Assembly: GCF_002368115.1 (NCBI RefSeq)
Contig: NZ_AP018316.1
Coordinates: 4,810,315-4,874,314 of the forward strand
Source of the DNA: Dolichospermum compactum NIES-806
GTDB lineage: Bacteria; Cyanobacteriota; Cyanobacteriia; Cyanobacteriales; Nostocaceae
Reading direction: 5' to 3'
DNA: 64,000 bases
The notes beneath the pieces are model-generated. The model worked only from the letters and a program-made list of their open reading frames with translations. It was not told where the DNA came from and did no database searches. The translations under genes were made by a program, and so were the position numbers. Positions within the stretch are counted from its first letter, which is position 1. Each line of letters begins with the position of its first letter. Shown piece by piece: positions 9,501 to 16,978 of this stretch.

Positions 9501-11248
9501 AAATTCCCCTTTTCACCCAATTCCACCGTCAGAGACATCACCAACTTTTCCCGTAAAGGGTCAATTGCTGGATTAGTAACTTGAGCAAACCGCTGTTTAA
9601 AATAGTCATACAGCAAATGGGATTTTTCTGACAATACCGCTAAAGGAATATCATCCCCCATACAGAAAGTCGCTTCTGCACCCGTACTAGCCATAGGGTG
9701 AATCACCATTTCCACATCTTCTATGGTGTAGCCAAAAGCAATCTGCTGTTGTAATAAGACTTGTGAATCAATTTTGTCAGTGGTCAGTTGTCCGTTGTTC
9801 GTTGACAAATGCCCATTACCGTTACCATTGCCATTAACTACAGACTTACCCTTAACTAACTCACTCAATTCTTGGCGATGCTGTTGCAACCATTCCCCAT
9901 AGGGATGTTGTTTAGCAATGCGTTGTTTAATCTCCCAGTTTTTGAGAATTTCCTGGGTGTTTAAATCCACCGCAATCATTTGTCCAGGTCCTAGTCTACC
10001 TTTTTCCAGAATATTCTCTTCTGGGAAATCCACAACTCCAGCTTCGGAGGCAACAACGATATAATCATCTTTGGTAATGACATAACGAGCAGGTCTTAAA
10101 CCATTACGATCTAATGTCGCTCCAACTTTTTTACCATCGCTAAATACTAACAGTGCAGGTCCATCCCATGATTCTTGCAAACCGCTGTAATATTCATAAA
10201 AATCCACGATTTCGGGATATTCAGCTAAGGAAGGTTGGTTTTTGTAGGCTTCAGGAACCATCATCATTAACCCTTCTAAAGGGCTGCGTCCCGATCGCAC
10301 CAACAACTCTAGTACATTATCTAAAGTAGCGGAATCGCTATTATCAATCTTTACCAGAGGCTTAAGTTCATCAAAACGATCTTCCCAACTTGGATGATTG
10401 AGGGTAGCTTCCCGTGCCATCATCCAATTAATATTCCCCAATAGGGTGTTAATTTCTCCATTGTGACCCAATAGCCGCATTGGTTGGGCTAAAGGCCATT
10501 TGGGCATAGTATTGGTACTAAAGCGGCGATGATATACCGCAAATGCTACTTTAAAAGCCGGATTTTTTAGATCTTCGTAAAAATCCCCTAAGACCGCAGA
10601 ACGCACCATGCCTTTATAAACAATTGTGCGGCTAGACAAGGAACAAACATAGAAATCTTCGGAAATTTTTCTGCCCGCTTGCATAATACGACGACGGGCA
10701 ATATACAATTCTCTTTCTAGCTCATCACCGCTCTTATCAGCACAGGAAATTACCACCTGTTCTATTTGGGGTTGATTTTCTTTTGCTTGCAACCCTAATA
10801 CTTCAGGACGCACTGGAACTACTCGCCAGCCCAGTACAGTCAATTTTTCTTCTGCTGCTATTTGCTCAAATGCAGCTTTAGCAGCTTTGGCGGCTGTTTC
10901 GTCTTGGGGAAAAAATATCATCCCCACAGCCATATTACTTAGACTAGAAAAATCAATGCCATTATTGTTATCTTGTGCCAATAATTCCCAAGGAATTGCT
11001 GTTAATATCCCCGCACCATCTCCAGAATCTTGGTCAGCACTACAACCCCCTCTATGTTCTAAGCAAGTTAAAGCAGTTAAAGCTTTATCCAAAATTTCAT
11101 GACTGGCAATATTTTGACGATGGGTGATAAACCCGACTCCACAAGCATCTCTTTCTTCTACTAACCACTTTTGCCCTGGATATGTATCTGAAAAATTAGT
11201 ATCTGACACTGTAATTTGCTGACCCTGATTTGATGGTTGATGATTCAT
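6563..11248 (-). CDS. gltS: ferredoxin-dependent glutamate synthase (Fd-GOGAT)
   Basis: 1561 aa, the usual size. It makes two glutamates from glutamine and 2-oxoglutarate in the GS-GOGAT cycle, using reduced ferredoxin. The N-terminal ERDACGVGF places the nucleophilic Cys36 after a 35-residue propeptide that is cleaved in this family. The class II amidotransferase domain (about 36-420) is followed by a central domain, the FMN-binding synthase domain (about 850-1230) and the GXGXG beta-helix (about 1280-1480). The [3Fe-4S] ligands are the three Cys in CIMARICHTNNCPVG (about 1177-1190). A low-complexity linker (NGNGNGNGHLSTNNGQLTTD, about 470-490) coincides with heptameric DNA repeats and is probably a repeat insertion. 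No NADPH subunit partner is adjacent, as expected for the ferredoxin enzyme (also called glsF). Confidence 0.97.
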   Translation of the reverse strand: MNHQPSNQGQQITVSDTNFSDTYPGQKWLVEERDACGVGFITHRQNIASHEILDKALTALTCLEHRGGCSADQDSGDGAGILTAIPWELLAQDNNNGIDFSSLSNMAVGMIFFPQDETAAKAAKAAFEQIAAEEKLTVLGWRVVPVRPEVLGLQAKENQPQIEQVVISCADKSGDELERELYIARRRIMQAGRKISEDFYVCSLSSRTIVYKGMVRSAVLGDFYEDLKNPAFKVAFAVYHRRFSTNTMPKWPLAQPMRLLGHNGEINTLLGNINWMMAREATLNHPSWEDRFDELKPLVKIDNSDSATLDNVLELLVRSGRSPLEGLMMMVPEAYKNQPSLAEYPEIVDFYEYYSGLQESWDGPALLVFSDGKKVGATLDRNGLRPARYVITKDDYIVVASEAGVVDFPEENILEKGRLGPGQMIAVDLNTQEILKNWEIKQRIAKQHPYGEWLQQHRQELSELVKGKSVVNGNGNGNGHLSTNNGQLTTDKIDSQVLLQQQIAFGYTIEDVEMVIHPMASTGAEATFCMGDDIPLAVLSEKSHLLYDYFKQRFAQVTNPAIDPLREKLVMSLTVELGEKGNLLEPKPEYARRLKLESPVLTQTELETIKLSGFATAELSTLFPIATGPNGLKTAVESLQKQSAESVRAGAKILILSDRTGTGIAAEYTYIPPLLAIGAVHHHLIREGLRMKTSLIVDTAQCWSTHHFACLLGYGAGAVCAYMALDTVTAWWHEPKTKQFMTRGKIATLTLEQAIENYRKAVESGLLKILSKMGISLLSSYQAAQIFEAIGIGRDLLALGFRGTTSRIGGLSVSELAQEVLSFHSKAFPELTAKKLENLGFVQYRPGGEYHMNSPELAKSLHKAVNGKQYDHYEVYKQHLQNRPVTALRDLLDFQSERSPIPLEQVESVNDIVKRFCTGGMSLGALSREAHETLAIAMNRIGGRSNSGEGGEDPVRYNVLRDVDANGKSPTLPHLNGLRNGDTAASSIRQIASGRFGVTPQYLATAQQLEIKIAQGAKPGEGGQLPGPKVSPYIAMLRRSKPGVTLISPPPHHDIYSIEDLAQLIFDLHQINPTAQVSVKLVAEIGIGTIAAGVAKANADIIQISGHDGGTGASPLSSIKHAGSPWELGLTEVHRVLMENSLRDRVILRVDGGLKSGWDVLIGALMGAEEFGFGSIAMIAEGCIMARICHTNNCPVGIASQKEEMRKRFTGIPEHVVNFFYFIAEEVRSLLAKLGYRSLSEVIGRADLLTVRSEVKLNKTQALNLDCLTKLPDTKVNRSWLVHEKVHSNGAVLDDQLLADADIQAAIQDQGEVSKTVTVVNTDRTVGARLTGAIAHKYGDNGFTGQINLNFQGSVGQSFGAFNLDGVILNLVGEANDYVGKGMNGGEIIIKPPANATYNPAENVIVGNTCLYGATGGVLFANGLAGERFAVRNSKGTAVIEGAGDHCCEYMTGGVIVVLGKAGRNVGAGMTGGLAYFLDESGNFPDLVNHAIVNVQRVVSEAGAKQLYELIQTHARKTGSPKAEEIIANWEAYLPKFWQLVPPSESDSPEAKVAEKQLSSV

Positions 11249-11967
11249 ACTCTATTCCTGAAATGTTGAGTTACAGATGTTGTTATTACTGCTAGAGGGA
11301 AATTTTCTCAATAATGGCTAACGCCATACTGGCACTGGATAAAAATACATAATTACCAAAATTTATGGATAACAATTTTAGCTGTCTTCTTGACATTCAG
11401 CCAAAGCTATGTTACCAATGCCTATCTATTGTTTATTTGTTTACTGCATTCTTTTATTGATTGCATAATAGATCAATGGCTTTAGGCATTACCCATTTTC
11501 GGTTTACCTGAAACACGATCTTAACTTTACACTTCGCTGTGCTAAAAGCCACAATTTTCCTGATGCAGCTACAAAATCAGCGTATTTGCCCTATATGCCC
11601 ATTTGACAATTCCTAAAATATATCTGTTTTTGCCTATATTGTGGCTGCTTATTCATTAGCCACCCAACGAACCCTAGATTTTAGATGCAAGTCCTAATCT
11701 AAAATCTAAAATTCTAGAAGTTGATTCTGCGAATTTTGGCTTTAATCCCTAAGACTATCATTCAAGTCTACAAGCAGTTTGTACGATTTAAAACAATTAC
11801 GGCTAGTATTTTTAGCATAATAATTGTTCGCTAGTCTTAAGAAGAGATAAAAACCCAATATATATACTATCACGATTATTTCTAAAAAAGGTAATTATTT
11901 TTTCAATTTCCCTATAAATTTTCGTTAGGCTGGGTTTTGATTGATAACTTTCAAAAATACTGAGTCA
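11249..11967. promoter_or_regulatory. divergent intergenic region between gltS and the glycosidase gene
   Basis: About 720 bases without a supportable gene; it must hold the promoters of both flanking genes. A TTTAGAT/AATCTAA heptamer cluster with an inverted counterpart lies at about 11670-11720. I looked for an NtcA box (GTA-N8-TAC) near the gltS start and did not find a convincing one. Confidence 0.5.
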
Positions 11968-13818
11968 ATGATCTTGAAAATCCTAAATTATGTATTACCG
12001 CTACTGTCAACAGCACTGTGTTTGACTGCTACTTATGGGGCATTTGCTCAAGATACTCCTACTTTACCAACTCCCGTTTCCACTGCCGTTAGCGCTGGTA
12101 ATCAAATTATTCTCAATGGCCGCACCTTACCAGGCGCATGGTTACAGCCAACAGCAACCGCCAAAGGACAAACTTATCTAAGTGATGGCGCACTCAAGCA
12201 ACTGCTGGGGATAAATTTACTCAATAGCAGTAATCCTGGCAAACAACCAGTACAGTGGTTTTCTAACTTGACAAATCCCTTCGTTCTCAATACCAATCTC
12301 AGCGGGGGATATCGCTATTTAGATGTTACTCAGTTAGCACTTAAACAGAGATGGAAAATTCAAGCCAATAGTAACACCTTGGTAATTTCTACTCCCCCTT
12401 CCCAACTCAAAAACATTCGTCTGGGCAAACAACCAAAAGGAGATAGAGTTGTCCTAGATTTAGATATGGCTACTCCTTGGCAAATTCGACAGGAGTTACC
12501 AGTCAAAAAAGTAGTAGATCCTGATGAGATTATCCCTAAATCTACCACACCACCCAATCGAGAATGGACTCTCACCCTCGATGGTATTGCTGATCCGGCT
12601 TTAATACAACGCTACAACTTTCAAATGACTACACCACCAACCCCCGCATTAATAATTCAAAAAGTGGAAGTAGTGAATAATCAAACAATTGTCCGGTTGA
12701 GTGTTCCCTTTGGTCAGTCTGTACAAGTTAGCACTATTCCCCAACCAAATCGCTTAGTTATTGATATTCAACCTGATGCAATGGTGGAAAAAACTATCGC
12801 TTGGGCGCGAGGATTACAATGGCGACAGCAGTTGGTAACTTTAGGAACAGACCGCTTTCCTGTGGTTTGGTTAGATATTAACCCACGTTCTGTGGGATTA
12901 AGCATTAAGCCTATAATTACTAATCCGCAAACATTAACTGGTACAGCCCCTTTAATCCAAACTGCCCAAAATTACTTAGCAATAGCCGCAATTAATGGTG
13001 GTTATTTTAACCGTAACAATAAATTACCTTTAGGGGCAATTCGGCGCGATAATCAATGGATATCCGGCCCAATTCTCAACCGAGGAGCGATCGCTTGGAA
13101 TAATAACGGACAATTTTACTTTGGTCGCCTCACCCTCACAGAAATCCTAATTACCAACAATAATCAACGTTTACCCATTTCCTTACTTAATACTGGTTAT
13201 GTCCAACGCGGTATTGCTCGTTATACTCCAGCCTGGGGAAATACTTATACACCTTTAGCTGATAATGAAACTATTGTAGTTGTTGAAAACAATCAAGTAA
13301 CTAATCAGTTAGCAGGAGGTAAAAGTGGTATAACTACCATTCCCATTCCCGAAAATGGTTATCTCCTCATCTTCCGCAATCAGACACCACAATTACCCAT
13401 TGGGACAAAAGTTTCTCTTACCAGCACCACTACCACACCTGAATTTAGTCGCTACCCTCACATTATTGGTGCAGGTCCTTTATTAGTAGTAAATCGGCAA
13501 ATAGTCCTGGATGGACCAGCAGAAACATTCAGCCCCGCTTTTATGAAAGGTCAAGCAGTTCGCAGTAGTATTTGTACCAAATCTACAGGTAATATTATGA
13601 TTGCTGCTGTACATAATCGGGCTGGTGGTGGTGGACCAACTTTAGCCGAACAAGCAAAATTAATGCAAACAATGGGTTGTATAAATGCTTTAAATTTAGA
13701 CGGTGGTAGTTCTACTAGTCTCTATTTAGGCGGTCAGTTACTTGACCGTTCCCCTAATACAGCAGCCCGTGTTCACAACGGGATTGGGATTTTTATATCA
13801 CCAAAAACTTCTAAGTAG
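11968..13818 (+). CDS. exported phosphodiester glycosidase family protein (NAGPA/DUF2233)
   Basis: I prefer the ATG at 11968 (616 aa) over the upstream TTG at 11941 because it gives a clean signal peptide (MILKILNYVLPLL, ending at TYGAFAQ). An N-terminal part (about 50-300) looks like a copper-amine-oxidase-N/AMIN-type beta region that may bind the cell wall. The C-terminal part carries the NAGPA pattern: AAINGGYFN, then GAGPLLVV, and ALNLDGGSSTSLYL near the end. Members hydrolyse phosphodiester-linked sugars, and bacterial ones are often envelope proteins. The periplasmic or wall location is inferred from the signal peptide. Exact substrate unknown. Confidence 0.85.
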   Translation: MILKILNYVLPLLSTALCLTATYGAFAQDTPTLPTPVSTAVSAGNQIILNGRTLPGAWLQPTATAKGQTYLSDGALKQLLGINLLNSSNPGKQPVQWFSNLTNPFVLNTNLSGGYRYLDVTQLALKQRWKIQANSNTLVISTPPSQLKNIRLGKQPKGDRVVLDLDMATPWQIRQELPVKKVVDPDEIIPKSTTPPNREWTLTLDGIADPALIQRYNFQMTTPPTPALIIQKVEVVNNQTIVRLSVPFGQSVQVSTIPQPNRLVIDIQPDAMVEKTIAWARGLQWRQQLVTLGTDRFPVVWLDINPRSVGLSIKPIITNPQTLTGTAPLIQTAQNYLAIAAINGGYFNRNNKLPLGAIRRDNQWISGPILNRGAIAWNNNGQFYFGRLTLTEILITNNNQRLPISLLNTGYVQRGIARYTPAWGNTYTPLADNETIVVVENNQVTNQLAGGKSGITTIPIPENGYLLIFRNQTPQLPIGTKVSLTSTTTTPEFSRYPHIIGAGPLLVVNRQIVLDGPAETFSPAFMKGQAVRSSICTKSTGNIMIAAVHNRAGGGGPTLAEQAKLMQTMGCINALNLDGGSSTSLYLGGQLLDRSPNTAARVHNGIGIFISPKTSK

Positions 13819-14320
13819 GTTGGCGTTGAAAATTGTCGTCATAGCAAGGGAACAGGTAATTGGTAATTGGTAATTGGTAACTGATGAAAACTATTCTTCT
13901 AGGATTTACGCATTGACAAGATTCCCCAAATATGTGACGTAAATTTTATCCCTTGTAGGGTGCGTCAGACACGATATTTTGACAAAAAAAACAGATTCCC
14001 TCTATCTGACGCACCCTAATCAATAAGTTATTCCCAAAGCCGAAAACAACGCAATTTCGTTCATTCATATCATGGTAAATTAGTGAGCGTGCGTAAGTCC
14101 TATCTTCTTTCTTCTTCCTCCTGAACTCCTGAACTCCTGATAGCGCAGCGTGGCGTTAGCCATACTCCTGACTCCATTATTTTTTTGATGAAGACTTTGT
14201 GTAGACACATTGGTTTAAGCAATAGACCTTACCAGTTAATGGTGAGTTTTGCTATCTTTATCAGAGTGGCTAAATCTTGTGCCTTTTCCATCAACTGTTC
14301 CCACTACAAACAAGTTTGTT
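13819..14320. repeat. intergenic region with GGTAATT heptamers and a palindromic element
   Basis: Tandem GGTAATT units lie at about 13855-13882. An imperfect palindrome spans 13956-14018 with arms TAGGGTGCGTCAGA and TCTGACGCACCCTA, typical of a short non-autonomous repeat. A copy of the 'ggcgttagccat' sequence shared with other repeats lies near 14150. No gene seen. Confidence 0.6.
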
Positions 14321-14758
14321 ATGTCTTCATCTGAGGTAACTATGGCTAAATTATCAGAAACAGCCCCAAATACTCTCACTCTGCAACCAATAATTAATTC
14401 TAGAAGTATTGCTGCTGGTGAATTACGTCCTTGGGGTTCTTTCACAGTCTTGGAAGAAGGACGCGGATATAAAATTAAGCGAATTGAAGTCAAACCTGGA
14501 CATCGCCTAAGCTTACAAATGCACCACCACCGCAGTGAACACTGGATTGTTGTTTCCGGTACAGCTAAAGTAGTTTGTGGCGACAAAGAAATCTTATTAA
14601 GCAATAATCAATCAACCTATGTCCCCCAATGTACAACCCATCGGTTAGAAAATCCCGGTGTGATTCCCTTGGTTTTAATTGAAGTCCAAAATGGCGAATA
14701 TCTCGGAGAAGATGATATTATTCGCTATCAAGATGATTATGCCCGTTCTGAAAAATAG
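14321..14758 (+). CDS. cupin, mannose-6-phosphate isomerase type II (C-terminal domain) protein
   Basis: About 145 aa from the ATG at 14321 (an ATG at 14342 is also possible; the longer open frame back to 14249 lacks family similarity). The sequence LRPWGSFTVLEEGRGYKIKR, then LSLQMHHHRSEHWIVVSGTA and STYVPQCTTHRLENPG is the classic single cupin of type II phosphomannose isomerase/GDP-mannose pyrophosphorylase C-termini. The HHHxxxEHW cluster plus a later His are the metal ligands. As a stand-alone domain it may interconvert mannose-6-P and fructose-6-P for surface polysaccharide synthesis, or bind another sugar phosphate. Confidence 0.85.
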   Translation: MSSSEVTMAKLSETAPNTLTLQPIINSRSIAAGELRPWGSFTVLEEGRGYKIKRIEVKPGHRLSLQMHHHRSEHWIVVSGTAKVVCGDKEILLSNNQSTYVPQCTTHRLENPGVIPLVLIEVQNGEYLGEDDIIRYQDDYARSEK

Positions 14759-14836
14759 ACAGAATAGCAGGGGAGTAGGAGGAGAGAAATATTCTTTTAC
14801 AACGGACAATTGACAACTGACTAATAAAAAAATTCC

Positions 14837-15163
14837 ATGATTCATTTAAGTCCAACAGCCATTAGTGAAATCGGGCGTTTAAAATCTAAACAACCATCAG
14901 ATACCTTATTTCGCTTGCGAGTGAAGTCTGGTGGCTGTGCCGATTGGTTTTATGATCTTGCTTTTGATGCAACAGTACAATCTCAAGATCAGGTTTTAGA
15001 GTTGCATGATCTTCGCGTAATTATAGACCCAGAAAGCCTAAATTACATCAATGGGTTATTAATAGATTACTCAGAAGACTTGATGGGTGGGAGTTTTCGC
15101 TTTGATAATCCCCAAGCAATATCCACCTGTAGCTGTGGCAATTCTTTCTCTATTAGTCAGTAG
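14837..15163 (+). CDS. IscA/SufA/HesB-like iron-sulfur assembly protein
   Basis: 108 aa, normal size. The three conserved cysteines of A-type carriers are present: one in VKSGGCADW and two in the C-terminal STCSCGNSF. These bind iron or an Fe-S cluster and pass it to apoproteins. It follows the cupin gene by about 80 bases on the same strand but shows no functional link to it. Which A-type subgroup it belongs to is not settled here. Confidence 0.9.
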   Translation: MIHLSPTAISEIGRLKSKQPSDTLFRLRVKSGGCADWFYDLAFDATVQSQDQVLELHDLRVIIDPESLNYINGLLIDYSEDLMGGSFRFDNPQAISTCSCGNSFSISQ

Positions 15164-15233
15164 TCATTGGTCATTGGGAAAATTCTTTCTCCCCCCCCTA
15201 CTTCCCCTACTTCCCCTACTTCCCGTACTTACC

Positions 15234-15344
15234 CTAGTACAACACGGCATAAATAAACCAACCATTCTAAATCGTTAAAAAGCCTATACTGTATTCCTTT
15301 TGACTTTTGACTTTTGACTTTTGACGAACGCCCTGCGGTACTAC
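15234..15344. repeat. CTAGTAC-ended palindromic repeat, copy 1
   Basis: About 111 bases beginning CTAGTACAACACGG and ending GCCCTGCGGTACTA, with an internal run of TTTTGAC heptamers. Related copies are at 16771-16885, 39090-39200 and 39197-39307. Short, with inverted ends and no coding potential, it looks like a miniature non-autonomous element. Confidence 0.7.
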
Positions 15345-15376
15345 TTACCCTGTTCCCTGTTCCCTCCTAAAAATGA

Positions 15377-15406
15377 TTGACAGAAAATCAGAAAAAAAGA
15401 TATAAT
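15377..15406 (+). promoter_or_regulatory. consensus sigma-70-type promoter of the str operon
   Basis: A perfect TTGACA (15377-15382) and a perfect TATAAT (15401-15406) separated by 18 bases, about 50 bases upstream of rpsL. This is what is expected for a strong housekeeping promoter. A start site near 15413 is inferred. Confidence 0.8.
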
Positions 15407-15456
15407 CAGGATTTGTTAAAACTTAGATCATAAAGCAGCTTCACGCGCTGTAACTC

Positions 15457-15840
15457 ATGCCAACAATACAGCAGCTAATACGTAGTGAACGCGAACTAGC
15501 GCGTCAGAAAACCAAGTCCCCTGCTCTGAAGCAATGCCCGCAACGTCGAGGCGTTTGCACCAGAGTATACACAACTACACCTAAAAAGCCTAACTCAGCA
15601 CTCCGTAAGGTAGCCAGGGTAAGACTTACCTCTGGATTTGAAGTAACAGCTTACATCCCAGGTATCGGTCATAACTTACAAGAACACTCCGTAGTTATGA
15701 TTCGTGGTGGTCGGGTCAAAGACTTGCCCGGAGTTAGATACCACATTATTCGTGGCACATTAGATACAGCCGGAGTTAAAGACCGGAAACAAGGGCGTTC
15801 CAAATATGGAACAAAGCTCCCAAAAGCAGGTAAAAAATAG
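15457..15840 (+). CDS. rpsL: 30S ribosomal protein S12
   Basis: 127 aa, standard length, beginning MPTIQQLIRSERELARQKTK. The conserved loops TTPKKPNSALRKVARVRL and PGIGHNLQEHSVVMIRGGRV are intact. S12 sits at the decoding centre and contributes to accuracy; the Lys of KKPNSA is the classic streptomycin-resistance position and is wild type here. First gene of the str cluster, with a consensus promoter just upstream. Confidence 0.99.
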   Translation: MPTIQQLIRSERELARQKTKSPALKQCPQRRGVCTRVYTTTPKKPNSALRKVARVRLTSGFEVTAYIPGIGHNLQEHSVVMIRGGRVKDLPGVRYHIIRGTLDTAGVKDRKQGRSKYGTKLPKAGKK

Positions 15841-16217
15841 GTAAGCGGCGGTTAATCGCTTCAAATACGGTTAATCGTCCTACCTGCAAACTGCATAAAA
15901 ACCAGCAGTAACGAATTTTTTTAAGAAAATCAAACTGTATCTGGTATAAAAAAAAGTTGCATGAGTTTGGAAAGGAGAATCTTGTAAACGATAACAGCAC
16001 TTTAATCTAAATTTAAAAGTTAATCGCGTTGTCGTTTTCTGTGTCTGGTAGCAGATAATAAGTGAATTAATTCAGCCTCCTTGCAATTGATAGCTAGCGT
16101 ATAGCGCAAGCCATAAAAAACTCAGGAAAAATTAGCGGCTGAATTAAACCGCTTTTAGTTTCCTGTGTTCTGATAGCATATAATTTCGTGGCCAAATTCC
16201 GTATTCAAGGATGAAGT
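15841..16217. other. rpsL-rpsG intergenic spacer
   Basis: 377 bases with no gene. It contains small inverted motifs around 'gcggttaatcgcttcaaat' and an 'ggaaaggagaa' stretch at about 15968 without a following open frame. The spacer is long for an operon, so rpsG may have its own promoter, but no consensus box is obvious. Confidence 0.4.
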
Positions 16218-16688
16218 ATGTCTCGTCGTGGTGTTAGTCAAAGGCGCGCAGTTCCGCCTGACTCAGTGTATAATAGTCGCCTGATCAGCATGATGATGCG
16301 ACGAATAATGCGTCATGGCAAAAAATCAATTGCCGCAAGAATAGTTTATGACGCTTTGAAAACTATTGAAGAACGTACTGGTGGAAGTCCATTAGAAACT
16401 TTTGAAAAAGCAGTGCGTAATGCCACACCATTGGTAGAGGTTAAAGCTCGCCGAGTTGGTGGAGCAACTTACCAAGTACCAATGGAAGTACGTACAGATC
16501 GCGGTACTACCTTAGCGTTGCGGTGGTTGGTGCAGTATTCTCGCCAACGTCCAGGAAGAACTATGGCTGGGAGACTAGCTAATGAATTAATGGATGCTGC
16601 GAATGAAACTGGTAGTGCTATTCGTAAGCGCGAAGAAACACATCGGATGGCGGAAGCAAACAAAGCATTTGCACATTATCGTTACTAA
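16218..16688 (+). CDS. rpsG: 30S ribosomal protein S7
   Basis: 156 aa, standard length, beginning MSRRGVSQRRAVPPDS. The RNA-binding region KARRVGGATYQVPMEV and the C-terminal AEANKAFAHYRY are intact. S7 nucleates assembly of the 30S head and lines the E site. Second gene of the str cluster. A weak purine-rich site (caaggatgaag) precedes the ATG. Confidence 0.99.
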   Translation: MSRRGVSQRRAVPPDSVYNSRLISMMMRRIMRHGKKSIAARIVYDALKTIEERTGGSPLETFEKAVRNATPLVEVKARRVGGATYQVPMEVRTDRGTTLALRWLVQYSRQRPGRTMAGRLANELMDAANETGSAIRKREETHRMAEANKAFAHYRY

Positions 16689-16770
16689 CTAGAAAAACGA
16701 TATATCGTCTTCTCATGTGCGGTATATCGTAGAATTTATAGCTAATGCCAAAAGATTGGCAAGTATCTGA

Positions 16771-16885
16771 CTAGTACATATAGCACAGCGTCAATAAACC
16801 AGCCATTTCCAAAAGCCAAAAAGCCTATACAGTCTTAATTTTGACTTTTGATTTTTGACTTTTGACTTCCGCTCTGCGGTACTAG
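16771..16885. repeat. CTAGTAC-ended palindromic repeat, copy 2 (inside the str operon)
   Basis: Begins CTAGTACATATAGCACAGCG and ends GCTCTGCGGTACTAG, with TTTTGAC heptamers inside. It sits between rpsG and fusA without breaking either gene. Same family and orientation as 15234-15344. Confidence 0.7.
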
Positions 16886-16978
16886 GCTAACAAAAAAGAC
16901 GGTTTTCCGTAAAAGTATAGAATCTTAACAAAGAGTAATATACGAGATATCATGAGGCGACAACCTTAGGAGGTAACT

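Noticed and set aside
11249..11967. NtcA box (GTA-N8-TAC) for gltS
   Set aside because: The best candidate (GTATTACCGCTAC) has a seven-base spacer and lies inside the next gene.
12360..12575. Minus-strand open frame inside the glycosidase gene
   Set aside because: Shadow of a well-supported gene; no independent evidence.
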